DNA of 20,663 bases from Acidimicrobiia bacterium (lineage in GTDB: Bacteria > Actinomycetota > Acidimicrobiia > Acidimicrobiales > Aldehydirespiratoraceae): the NCBI GenBank assembly GCA_022824605.1, contig JAJDZO010000218.1:1-20663 (forward strand), in the 5' to 3' direction. Below the pieces are notes generated by a model. It was not told where the DNA came from and ran no database searches. It worked only from the letters and a program-made list of their open reading frames with translations. Shown in pieces: positions 15,005-20,663 of this stretch. Within the stretch, counting starts at the first letter, position 1. Each line of letters opens with the position of its first letter. A program made the position numbers and the translations under genes.

Positions 15005-15970
15005 GCCTTGTGGCCGCTGGTCGTCGGAGAGGCGCTGCACCGCTCGCAGGCGCGCCGAGCGGGCCCGGTGGTTGGCTGACATCTCCGACTCCGACGGCGT
15101 GCGGGAGCGACGTCCCATCAGCCGTACGGTGGCCTTGGATCCAGGTGCGGGCGGCAGGCCCGGACGGGGCGGCGGAACCTCGCCCGCGGCCCGCCGGAAG
15201 ACCGACTTGACGATCCGGTCCTCCCCGGAGTGATAGGAGAGGACCGCACACCGTCCAGATCCCACCAGGCGGTCGATGCCGGCGGTCAGGGCCTTCTCCA
15301 GGATCTCCAGTTCGCGGTTCACTTCGATGCGCAGAGCCTGGAAGGTGCGCCGGGCGGGGTGGGAGCGGCGCCGCGCCGGGGCGGGCACGGCCTCGGCCAC
15401 CACGCGGGCCAGTTGAGCGGTGGTGGCGAACGGGCGATGGGCCACGATGGCGGCTGCTATGCGGCGGGCCTGGCGCTCATCGGCGTTGCGGCGCAGCATC
15501 ACCGCGAGGGTGCGCTCGTCGGCGTGGTTGACTATGTCGGCTGCGGTGACGCCGGAGGTCGGGTCCATCCTCATGTCGAGCGGCCCGTCGAGGCGGTAGC
15601 TGAAGCCGCGCTCGGCCCGGTCGAGCTGAGCAGAACTCACGCCGAGATCGAACAGGCACCCCGACACCTGGGGATGGCCGAGCTCGTCGAGCACGTCGCC
15701 GAGCGCATCGAAGCTCGCATGGTGCAACGACACGCGGTCGCCGTAGCCGGCGAGGCGCTCGGCGGCGGCTCCCAGCGCGTCGGGGTCGCGGTCCAGCCCG
15801 ATGAGGCCCAGGTGCGGAGCACGGTCCAGCAGGGCGGCGCCATGGCCTCCCCCGCCCACGGTGGCGTCGACCACGACACCTTCGGGCGCCTCGGCCAGAA
15901 TGTCCACCACCTCGCGGCACATCACCGGCAGGTGGAAGGCACGGGGGCCGGGCCCGGACCCGGCCGTCAT
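14996..15970 (-). CDS. rsmH: RsmH (MraW), 16S rRNA N4-cytosine methyltransferase
   Basis: RsmH methylates N4 of C1402 (E. coli numbering) in 16S rRNA using S-adenosylmethionine. The 324-residue protein starts AFHLPVMCREVVDIL and has the SAM-binding VVDATVGGGGHG (33-44). It then has LGLIGLDRDPDAL, CLFDLGVSSAQLD and GFSYRLDGPLDMRMDP. The C-terminal part has ARRTFQALRIEVNRELEIL and VLSYHSGEDRIVKSVFR. Length is typical. I chose ATG 15970 because the protein then starts just before the conserved HxPVM block. Its upstream ribosome site is weak (GCCGGAC), which may matter because a structured region lies directly upstream. The frame extends to an ATG at 16264 at the end of mraZ, but that part looks non-coding. 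Confidence 0.95.
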   Translation of the reverse strand: MTAGSGPGPRAFHLPVMCREVVDILAEAPEGVVVDATVGGGGHGAALLDRAPHLGLIGLDRDPDALGAAAERLAGYGDRVSLHHASFDALGDVLDELGHPQVSGCLFDLGVSSAQLDRAERGFSYRLDGPLDMRMDPTSGVTAADIVNHADERTLAVMLRRNADERQARRIAAAIVAHRPFATTAQLARVVAEAVPAPARRRSHPARRTFQALRIEVNRELEILEKALTAGIDRLVGSGRCAVLSYHSGEDRIVKSVFRRAAGEVPPPRPGLPPAPGSKATVRLMGRRSRTPSESEMSANHRARSARLRAVQRLSDDQRPQGDD

Positions 15971-16254
15971 TTGAGTCCGGCGGGCCGAGCGGGTTCGGCC
16001 GTCGCTGACACCTCGACGGTTGGCGGTCCGGTCATCTGCAGTTCCCCGACCGGCGGCGCACGTCGGGATTTCTCCCCCGATCGAGCTAATGGCAAGCGGG
16101 CGGAGTACGGGTCTTCCATCTGCCAATCGGGGAACTGCACATGACCGGACGACGTCTCGGTGACGGCTCCGATCGGTGGGGTGGATGTGGTCTTGGTGCT
16201 GGTGGCTGTTCGGGGGGCCGACGGTGGGGCGGGACGGGCGGAGCACGCCGGCAC
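15967..16254 (-). CDS. Possible 95-residue proline-rich ORF between mraZ and rsmH
   Basis: A GTG at 16254, three bases after the mraZ stop, opens a frame that ends in a TGA overlapping the rsmH ATG as ATGA (15967-15970). The product would be Pro/Thr/Ala-rich and hydrophilic, with a central HVQFPDWQMEDPYSARLP stretch and no membrane segment or known domain. By hand count about 69 of 95 third codon positions are G or C, below the neighbouring genes. The frame also runs through both arms of the inverted repeat, which favours RNA structure over coding. The exact fit to the gap is the argument for it. Confidence 0.25.
   Translation of the reverse strand: MPACSARPAPPSAPRTATSTKTTSTPPIGAVTETSSGHVQFPDWQMEDPYSARLPLARSGEKSRRAPPVGELQMTGPPTVEVSATAEPARPAGLK
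16026..16150 (-). ncRNA. Structured leader element upstream of rsmH (24-bp inverted repeat)
   Basis: The arms 16026-16049 and 16127-16150 are complementary at 23 of 24 positions, with a 77-nt interior. Two smaller inverted repeats lie inside on the minus strand: TGGCA with TGCCA, and TCGGG with CCCGA around an 8-nt loop. The RNA could therefore form a three-way junction. Each long arm can instead fold on itself: CCGGTC-N14-GACCGG in the 3' arm, and CCGGUC-N14-GAUUGG with two G-U pairs in the 5' arm. The two 14-nt loops are then complementary. A published actinobacterial RNA motif called mraW lies upstream of mraW/rsmH; I cannot tell from memory whether this is a member. The arms lie 56 nt or more from the rsmH start, and no T-run follows. 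Confidence 0.55.
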
Positions 16255-16256
16255 GG

Positions 16257-16706
16257 TCAGGCATCGGCGATGCCCCTTCCGTGCGTGATCGCCTCGGCTA
16301 GGCGCTCGGTGCCCACGGATTGGACATCGGCCCAGCGGTCGGGGTTCCAGATCTCGATGCGGCGGATCATGCCGGTGACGATCACCTTGCGCTCGAGGCC
16401 GGCCGCGTCTCGCAGGTGGGGAAGGATCCGCATGCGTCCCTGGCCGTCGGGAACCACGAAGTCGGCCCGGGCCGCGAAGCTCCGCAGCGCGTTGATGTCC
16501 ACCTGCTCGGTGCCCACCTGCGACCGAAGCTGCTCGGCCGTGTCGGCGAACTCGTCGACGGGCAGGATCCCCACACACGAGTCGAGCGCGGTGATGTAGG
16601 CGCCCCCGGCGAGGTGGCTGCGGAACCCCGACGGAAGGATGAGGCGACCCTTGCCGTCGAGGGTGTGCTCGTGGACGCCGACGAACAGGGCCCGATGAGC
16701 GACCAT
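16257..16706 (-). CDS. mraZ: MraZ, transcriptional regulator of the dcw cluster
   Basis: MraZ is a DNA-binding protein with two SpoVT/AbrB-like half-domains that assembles into rings and binds repeated boxes upstream of its own gene. The 149-residue product has FVGVHEHTLDGKGRLILPSG in the first half and DGQGRMRILPHLRDAAGLER followed by KVIVTGMIRRIEIWNPDRW in the second. Both conserved DxKGR/DxQGR turns are present. Length is normal. The ATG at 16706 has GAGG seven bases upstream. It is the first gene of the dcw operon, preceded by a long leader and a box array at 16952-16997, so autoregulation is likely. Confidence 0.96.
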   Translation of the reverse strand: MVAHRALFVGVHEHTLDGKGRLILPSGFRSHLAGGAYITALDSCVGILPVDEFADTAEQLRSQVGTEQVDINALRSFAARADFVVPDGQGRMRILPHLRDAAGLERKVIVTGMIRRIEIWNPDRWADVQSVGTERLAEAITHGRGIADA

Positions 16707-16816
16707 GGCCGACCCTCACGCTCCTGAACCCGAACAGGCTTCGGGGCGCCGAGGCATTAGAGGCAGCGCGGATAGGTGCAGACCCGTCGCATCGTGACGG
16801 GGTGACTCCCGCTCTT

Positions 16817-16841
16817 GTTCGCTGCGCTCACGGGCCGCTCG
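16817..16841 (-). repeat. 25-nt dispersed repeat, copy in the mraZ leader
   Basis: The minus strand here is identical over 25 nt to the plus strand at 19587-19611. Its core is gtgagcgcagcgaac. This copy lies about 110 nt upstream of the mraZ start, in the transcribed leader if the predicted promoter is used. Confidence 0.85.
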
Positions 16842-16951
16842 GGCCACGGCCTCGCCCGTATGCGCCGGATTGGTCCGCCTATTCGCTCGGCCTCTTAGCC
16901 GGGTCACCGCTGCACCGAGCGACGCGGCCCTGCCCGGTGCTGTCAAGCACG

Positions 16952-16997
16952 CTCCCAAGCACTCCACAGCGCACCACTGTACTCCCTTTCACACCAC
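16952..16997 (-). promoter_or_regulatory. Array of five MraZ-type boxes at 10-bp spacing
   Basis: On the minus strand, hexamers GTGGTG (16992-16997), AGGGAG (16982-16987), GTGGTG (16972-16977), GTGGAG (16962-16967) and TGGGAG (16952-16957) start exactly 10 bp apart. E. coli MraZ binds TGGGN boxes separated by 5 nt, the same 10-bp repeat, and five boxes would present one face of the helix to a MraZ ring. The array spans the predicted -35/-10 spacer, the -10 and the start point, consistent with repression of mraZ transcription. Confidence 0.65.
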
Positions 16998-17004
16998 TAA
17001 GCAA
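16976..17004 (-). promoter_or_regulatory. Predicted mraZ promoter
   Basis: TTGCTT (16999-17004) and TACAGT (16976-16981) on the minus strand are separated by 17 nt and fit a housekeeping sigma-factor promoter. The start point would fall near 16969, giving a leader of about 260 nt. The element is interleaved with the MraZ-type boxes, which supports it. Confidence 0.45.
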
Positions 17005-17048
17005 ACAAACTGTGCCCAGGATCGCGGCGGTTGCGGCGGAGGTCTCGG

Positions 17049-17795
17049 TCAGGAGTCGGCTGGGTACCTCGCTTCCAGGGCCTCAAGGAGGGCTCCAGAC
17101 ACATCGGCCTCAGCGGCTGCGACCGCGCCGCAGCGAGCCGCCATCACCTCGCGGCCCGCGGCCCGATCCTGTGCCGCGATGTCGAGGAGGTCGAGTTCGT
17201 CGAGGCTGCGGCGGGGTGCTGCGCGGTCGGCCGTGGGAGCCACGAGCCGGGCCGTGGTCTGAAGCCGCGTCCATCGCCGGTTGCGACGCTGGCTCAGCCC
17301 CACCACCTTCAACTCGCCCGCGAACACCTCGCCGGGACCGCGGCCCGCGAAGCACACCAGCCTCCCCCACCGGTCGGCCACGAGCCGGCCCGAGTGGACG
17401 GTCACCGGTTCGGCGACCAGCGGTTCGATCACTGCGGCCCACAACTCTGCGACCCATTGCGCGGCGAGGGCGATGTCGTCGCTCCACAGCGGGTCGGAGG
17501 GCGCAACGAAGAAGTCCACCCACACCTGGCCTCCGGGAGTCAGCAGCACCGCGCCCCCGCCGCTGCGGCGTCGCACCACCTCTGCGCCCGCAGCCGCGGC
17601 CCGGACATGATCGGCCGTGTCGAGGCTCTGCGTGCTTCCCAGCACCAGTGCGGGCCGGGTGACGGTGTGAATCCTGACCAGCCTCATGGCGGCGTCGGGC
17701 GGCTCGGGGGCTGCGAGCAGGTCCGACGCCGGGCCGTGCAGGCGCTCAACCGTCCAGCCCGCCGCGGTGGCTGCGAGCCTGTGAGGCTGCGTCAC
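17049..17795 (-). CDS. Lipoate--protein ligase A / octanoyltransferase-family protein
   Basis: This 248-residue protein has the biotin/lipoate ligase fold signature. VLGSTQSLDT (51-60) is followed by the substrate-binding RRRSGGGAVLLTPGGQVWVDF (75-95). The probable adenylate-binding lysine K163 lies in ELKVVGLSQRR. Family members attach lipoate or octanoate to lipoyl domains; whether this one is a ligase or a transferase cannot be told. The sequence lacks an obvious extra C-terminal accessory domain, so it may need a partner or work with octanoyl donors. The start is GTG 17795, overlapping the HNH gene stop as GTGA. It is the last gene before the mraZ control region, and I see no functional link to division. 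Confidence 0.75.
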   Translation of the reverse strand: MTQPHRLAATAAGWTVERLHGPASDLLAAPEPPDAAMRLVRIHTVTRPALVLGSTQSLDTADHVRAAAAGAEVVRRRSGGGAVLLTPGGQVWVDFFVAPSDPLWSDDIALAAQWVAELWAAVIEPLVAEPVTVHSGRLVADRWGRLVCFAGRGPGEVFAGELKVVGLSQRRNRRWTRLQTTARLVAPTADRAAPRRSLDELDLLDIAAQDRAAGREVMAARCGAVAAAEADVSGALLEALEARYPADS

Positions 17796-18304
17796 GCGGT
17801 GCGGAGGTCGCCTCGGGGTTGCAGGTAGGCGGTCCAGGCGTCGGGCACGCCTCCGGCGGCGATCTCGACCCAGGTCGTCGGCGACGGCGCGGCGGGACGG
17901 CGCCGCAGTCGCATGCCGCTCTCGCTGGGCAGGCGGTCGCGCTTCTGAGCGTTGCAGCGCCGGCAGGCCGCCACCACGTTGTCCCAGGTGTGCTTGCCGC
18001 CGCGGCTGCGGGGCAACACATGGTCCATGGTCTCGGCCCGGTCGCCGCAGTACTGGCAGCTGTCACGGTCACGGGCGAACACGGCCCTCCGGTTCGGAGA
18101 GCGGTGCCGGGGGCGGGGCACGCTCACATAGCGGCTGAGGCGCACCACCGAGGGCACGGCCACCGAGCGCCGCTCCGAGCGGAACGCCCGAGGTGTGGCG
18201 TGCAGCATCTCCACCTTCTCGGCCAGCACCAGACACACGGCGCGCCGTGCGCTCACCACCGCCAGCGGCTCGAAAGTGGCGTTGAGCACGAGCACCCCAG
18301 ACAT
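17792..18304 (-). CDS. HNH endonuclease family protein
   Basis: This 170-residue protein starts MSGVLVLNATFEPLAVVSAR, the N-terminus typical of a widespread actinobacterial HNH family. The nuclease core runs from about 81 to 121: CQYCG with C83 and C86, DHVLPRSRGG with H95, the middle N109 in TWDNVVAAC, and CRRCNAQK with C114 and C117. The four cysteines form a structural zinc site. The cellular role of this family is not established, and nothing nearby suggests a mobile element or restriction system. The ATG 18304 lacks a good ribosome site; a GTG directly before it and one three codons in are alternatives. It is coupled to the lplA-like gene by GTGA and follows the 86-residue gene by 31 nt. 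Confidence 0.88.
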   Translation of the reverse strand: MSGVLVLNATFEPLAVVSARRAVCLVLAEKVEMLHATPRAFRSERRSVAVPSVVRLSRYVSVPRPRHRSPNRRAVFARDRDSCQYCGDRAETMDHVLPRSRGGKHTWDNVVAACRRCNAQKRDRLPSESGMRLRRRPAAPSPTTWVEIAAGGVPDAWTAYLQPRGDLRTA

Positions 18305-18335
18305 CACGGGAAGGCTAGCCGCACCCCGGCGGCCT

Positions 18336-18596
18336 CTAGCGGGGCCGGTGGTTCTGGGCCCGACACCACTGCAGCCACACCACAACGTCGGCCGCTGTCG
18401 GCGCCGTCCGCGGATCGCCGTACATGGTCTCGGACCTGAAGCGGGCCAGTTCCGCCGTCGGCAGCGGAACGAACGGCGGCCGGCGCCACCAGCCGTCGGG
18501 AACGAACCGGCGCAGTTGAACCAACGCCGTCGGCCACAGCCGAGGCCGCCCCGCCAACGCCCCAGCCGCCCGCACGACCAACGTGAGGGTGAGCAC
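18336..18596 (-). CDS. Small conserved-looking protein of 86 residues, unknown function
   Basis: The product begins with GTG (LTLTLVVRAAGALAGRPRL) and continues with RRFVPDGWWRRPPFVPLPTA, ARFRSETMYGDP, and an acidic-aromatic end, AADVVVWLQWCR. A WWRRPPFxPxP...YGDP...DVVxxLxWCR pattern recalls small actinobacterial hypothetical proteins, but I cannot name a family with certainty. It is amphipathic and basic with no clear transmembrane helix; the N-terminal 18 residues are mildly hydrophobic. It leads the HNH-lplA group on the minus strand. The start lies immediately next to the moxR start on the other strand. TAGAAT lies seven bases upstream, so translation may begin at the first base of the transcript. 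Later GTG or TTG starts are possible. Confidence 0.65.
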   Translation of the reverse strand: MLTLTLVVRAAGALAGRPRLWPTALVQLRRFVPDGWWRRPPFVPLPTAELARFRSETMYGDPRTAPTAADVVVWLQWCRAQNHRPR

Positions 18597-19583
18597 ATGC
18601 CCGATTCTAGGCGCAGGCCGGTTGTACGCTGCCCCGACGTGGGGCGATTCGACGAGCAGTTCCAGCTCATCCGCAAGAACATCGAGTCCGCGGTCAAAGG
18701 CAAGGGCGACGTCATCGAGCTGCTGATCCTCGCCTTGGTGTGCGGGGGCCACGTACTCATCGAGGACGTGCCCGGCGTGGGCAAGACCACGCTGGGCAAA
18801 GCGCTGGCCCGCAGCGTCGACGTGGGCTTCCGCCGGATCCAGTTCACTCCCGACCTGCTGCCCGTCGACATCACGGGAACGTCGATCTTCAACCGCGCCA
18901 CCGGGGACTTCGAGTTCCGGCCCGGACCGGTGTTCTCCAACATCGTCCTCGCCGACGAGATCAACCGGGCCTCCCCCAAAGCCCAGTCGGCGCTGCTGGA
19001 GGCCATGGGCGAACAGCAGGTGACGCTCGACGGCGTGACCCGGCGCCTGGAGTCTCCGTTCACGGTCATCGCCACCCAGAACCCGCTGGAGTACGAGGGC
19101 ACCTACCCGCTTCCCGAGAGCCAGCTCGACCGCTTCCTCATGCGCCTTGAGGTGGGCTATCCGGACCGTGCGGCCGAGGACTCGATCCTGAGCGACCGGG
19201 GCGCCCGCGAGCCCGTCGACGGGATCGACCCGGTGGTCGACGCAGCCGCGGTGCGGTGGATGTCCGAGCAGCTGGAGGCGGTTCACATGGCGAGCCCGCT
19301 GCGGACCTACCTGCTGGAGGTGGCCGACGCCACCCGTCGTCATCCCGGCCTGTCGTTGGGGCTGTCACCCCGCGGGGTGCTGGCGGTGCTCAGAGCGGCC
19401 CGGGCGAGAGCGGCCGCGTCGGGACGCAACTACGTCACCCCCGACGACATCAAGGCCCTCGCGCCGGTCATGCTCCCGCACCGGCTGCTGCCCAAGCCCG
19501 AAGGCCGGGTGCGGGGCTTGCGATCCAGTGACATCGTCACTGAGATAATCGACTCCGTGCCGGTGCCCCGCAAGGGCGGCTGA
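18597..19583 (+). CDS. MoxR-family AAA+ ATPase
   Basis: This 328-residue cytoplasmic ATPase has Walker A VPGVGKTTLGKAL (58-70) and Walker B NIVLADEINRA (115-125), with the MoxR-specific SPKAQSALLEAMGEQQVTLDG directly after. Sensor 1 VIATQNPLEYEGTYPLPESQLDRF (157-180) and a C-terminal lid with GLSPRGVLAVLRAARA are also present. MoxR proteins act as chaperone-like factors and are often paired with a DUF58 protein, as here. The ATG at 18597 is supported by GAGGGTGA at 18585-18592. A GTG at 18639 is in frame but has no ribosome site. The SD lies within the first codons of the divergent 86-residue gene. DUF58 follows after 47 nt. Confidence 0.93.
   Translation: MPDSRRRPVVRCPDVGRFDEQFQLIRKNIESAVKGKGDVIELLILALVCGGHVLIEDVPGVGKTTLGKALARSVDVGFRRIQFTPDLLPVDITGTSIFNRATGDFEFRPGPVFSNIVLADEINRASPKAQSALLEAMGEQQVTLDGVTRRLESPFTVIATQNPLEYEGTYPLPESQLDRFLMRLEVGYPDRAAEDSILSDRGAREPVDGIDPVVDAAAVRWMSEQLEAVHMASPLRTYLLEVADATRRHPGLSLGLSPRGVLAVLRAARARAAASGRNYVTPDDIKALAPVMLPHRLLPKPEGRVRGLRSSDIVTEIIDSVPVPRKGG
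18604..18609 (-). promoter_or_regulatory. -10 element for the 86-residue gene, implying a leaderless mRNA
   Basis: TAGAAT on the minus strand ends seven bases before the GTG at 18596. A transcript starting at the normal distance would begin at or next to the start codon, as in the many leaderless mRNAs of Actinobacteria. No ribosome-binding site is seen in those bases. No clear -35 is present. The element lies inside the first codons of moxR. Confidence 0.4.
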
Positions 19584-19586
19584 GGC

Positions 19587-19611
19587 CGAGCGGCCCGTGA
19601 GCGCAGCGAAC
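19587..19611 (+). repeat. 25-nt dispersed repeat, copy in the moxR-DUF58 spacer
   Basis: This is identical over 25 nt to the minus strand at 16817-16841. It begins three bases after the moxR stop and fills half of the 47-nt spacer. Both copies are in sense orientation relative to the downstream gene (DUF58 here, mraZ there). Confidence 0.85.
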
Positions 19612-19630
19612 CAGCCCGGAAGACTCTGAC

Positions 19631-20663
19631 ATGCCGACCTCGGTCGGCTGGAAGTTGCTCGGGGCCGCGGTCGCCGCGGTCGCCGGCGGGCGGGCCTTCG
19701 CCATCGGTGAGCTCTATGTGATCGGCCTGACCGCGGCGGCGGCGGTCGTGATCGCCTTGGCTGTGCGGCTCGCCCATCCGTCGCGGCTGGCGGTCAGGCG
19801 CACGGTCTCGTCGACGATGGTGGCCGTCACCGAGCCGCTCGACGTGAACCTGGAGGCCACCAATCGGGCCCGGCTGCGCTCCCCGACGGTACAGATCTCA
19901 GAGTCGATCACCGGCGGCGACGTCGTTCGATTCAGCGTCGCACCGATTGCGGGCGGTGCCGGCGCGACACGCACCTATCGCCTGAGGCCCGCTCGGCGCG
20001 GCGTCCTCGAGATCGGACCGGCGCGGATCGGTGACTTCGACGGCCTGGGGCTGGCCCGGCGGCGACACGTCAGCGGCCACCGCACCCGGGTGGTGGTGCA
20101 TCCGAGAGTCGAGACGCTGGCCGCGCCGCGCCTGCCGGTCGGCGGCGATCTGTCGCTGCCCATGGACATCCATCGCCGGCGGATCGGGCTAGCCAGCGAA
20201 GAGTTCGACGTGCTGCGCCCCTACGTGGAGGGCGACGACCTGCGGCACATCCATTGGCGCTCGACGGCCCGCCTCGACGAGTTCACGGTACGCCGGTTCC
20301 AGCCTTCCCGGCCCGGTCGGGTGACGGTGGTGATCGACACCCGCCCACCCGGCGATCACACCGCGGTTCAGGATCACACCACCTCGGTGGCCGCCTCGAT
20401 CGCCTGCGCCGCGCTCGGCAACGGTGACGAGGTTCGCATCCTCACCACCGACGGCCGGGGCACGCCGCTGCTCGCCCAGCACTACGAGGTCGGCACGGCA
20501 CTGGAGTTCCTGGCCACGCTGGAGGGCGGCCAGCACGCCATCGATGTCGAGACGATGGACGGCGCCTCGATGGTGGTGGCGGTCACGGCCGCGCCCGACG
20601 CCATAGACGACGAGAGCGCCCGCCATCGGCTGGCGCGGCGTCTCGGCGCCTGGCTGGTCATCA
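19631..20663 (+). CDS. DUF58-domain membrane protein (cut by right edge)
   Basis: The frame from ATG 19631 stays open to the window end, giving 344 residues. Two transmembrane stretches lie at about 8-24 and 28-48, followed by a beta-rich segment. The DUF58 signature is then visible: EEFDVLRPYVEGDDLRHIHW followed by RSTARLDEFTVRRFQ (about residues 190-225). A von Willebrand A-like fold (VTVVIDTRPPG) comes next. This architecture pairs with MoxR ATPases, and in many Actinobacteria a transglutaminase-like membrane protein follows; that gene would lie beyond the window. Biochemical function is unknown. A GGAAG nine bases upstream of the ATG could serve as ribosome site. The protein probably ends shortly after the edge. 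Confidence 0.88.
   Translation, partial: MPTSVGWKLLGAAVAAVAGGRAFAIGELYVIGLTAAAAVVIALAVRLAHPSRLAVRRTVSSTMVAVTEPLDVNLEATNRARLRSPTVQISESITGGDVVRFSVAPIAGGAGATRTYRLRPARRGVLEIGPARIGDFDGLGLARRRHVSGHRTRVVVHPRVETLAAPRLPVGGDLSLPMDIHRRRIGLASEEFDVLRPYVEGDDLRHIHWRSTARLDEFTVRRFQPSRPGRVTVVIDTRPPGDHTAVQDHTTSVAASIACAALGNGDEVRILTTDGRGTPLLAQHYEVGTALEFLATLEGGQHAIDVETMDGASMVVAVTAAPDAIDDESARHRLARRLGAWLVI

Larger units (their letters stand above)
16707..17048 (-). other. mraZ leader and control region, 342 nt without a convincing gene
   Basis: This gap lies between lplA and mraZ. Its upstream third holds the predicted promoter and the five-box array, in an AT-richer patch around 16976-17014. The rest is a GC-rich leader of about 260 nt containing a 25-nt sequence repeated at 19587-19611. 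A TTGACA at 16941-16946 (minus) looks like a -35 element but has no -10 partner at the right distance. I see no intrinsic terminator after lplA. A short open frame at 16716-16967 starts within the boxes and looks non-coding. Confidence 0.6.

Noticed and set aside
16941..16946. TTGACA as a second -35 element for mraZ
   Set aside because: No -10-like hexamer lies 16-19 nt downstream; the sequence there is GC-rich.
16716..16967. 83-codon minus-strand frame in the mraZ leader
   Set aside because: It begins within the box array, has no recognisable content and its start has no ribosome site.
1..20663. CRISPR arrays, tRNA or rRNA genes, insertion sequences, phage genes
   Set aside because: None were recognised; no spaced repeats of CRISPR type, no cloverleaf-like sequence and no transposase motifs were seen by eye.

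Overview
The window carries a division and cell-wall (dcw) cluster from a GC-rich actinobacterium. On the minus strand, from right to left, it reads mraZ, rsmH, ftsL, ftsI, murE, mraY, murD, ftsW, murG, murC, murB, ftsQ, ftsZ, pgeF, yggS and a sepF gene cut by the left edge. The ftsZ-pgeF-yggS-sepF tail, the lack of ftsA, the proline/alanine-rich FtsL and the meso-diaminopimelate motif in MurE all point to Actinobacteria. The lineage may be Acidimicrobiia-like, but that is an inference from gene style and was not checked against any database.

Layout. Positions 1-16706 (minus) hold the dcw operon. It makes UDP-MurNAc-pentapeptide and lipid I/II (murB, murC, murD, murE, mraY, murG). It also makes the septal polymerase and crosslinker with their regulators (ftsW, ftsI, ftsL, ftsQ) and the Z-ring with its membrane anchor (ftsZ, sepF). 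Most junctions are 4-nt ATGA or GTGA overlaps, so the genes are probably translationally coupled. murF, often found between murE and mraY, is absent; those two genes overlap. Positions 16707-17048 are the mraZ control region. It has a plausible promoter overlaid by five short boxes spaced exactly 10 bp apart, as expected for MraZ autoregulation. Positions 17049-18596 (minus) hold three genes: an 86-residue conserved-looking protein, an HNH endonuclease and a lipoate-ligase-like protein. Positions 18597-20663 (plus) hold a MoxR-type AAA+ ATPase and a DUF58 protein that runs off the right edge.

The least ordinary signals lie between the genes. (1) The mraZ-rsmH gap holds a 24-bp inverted repeat (one mismatch) enclosing two smaller hairpins, so the transcript could fold as a three-way junction or as two local hairpins with complementary loops. 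(2) Several gaps are bridged by tiny ORFs that overlap the neighbouring stop and start codons: 33 aa between murG and murC, and 23 aa between murD and ftsW. A 95-aa frame in the mraZ-rsmH gap ends on the rsmH start. (3) The ftsL ribosome-binding site and start are duplicated 72 nt upstream, on the rsmH stop codon. (4) In-frame tandem duplications of 18 or 36 nt occur in murB, murE and ftsI. (5) A 25-nt sequence is shared exactly by the mraZ leader and the moxR-DUF58 spacer. (6) The divergent moxR and 86-aa genes start on adjacent bases, and the minus-strand gene looks leaderless.

All calls come from reading the sequence by eye. No similarity search or folding program was run.
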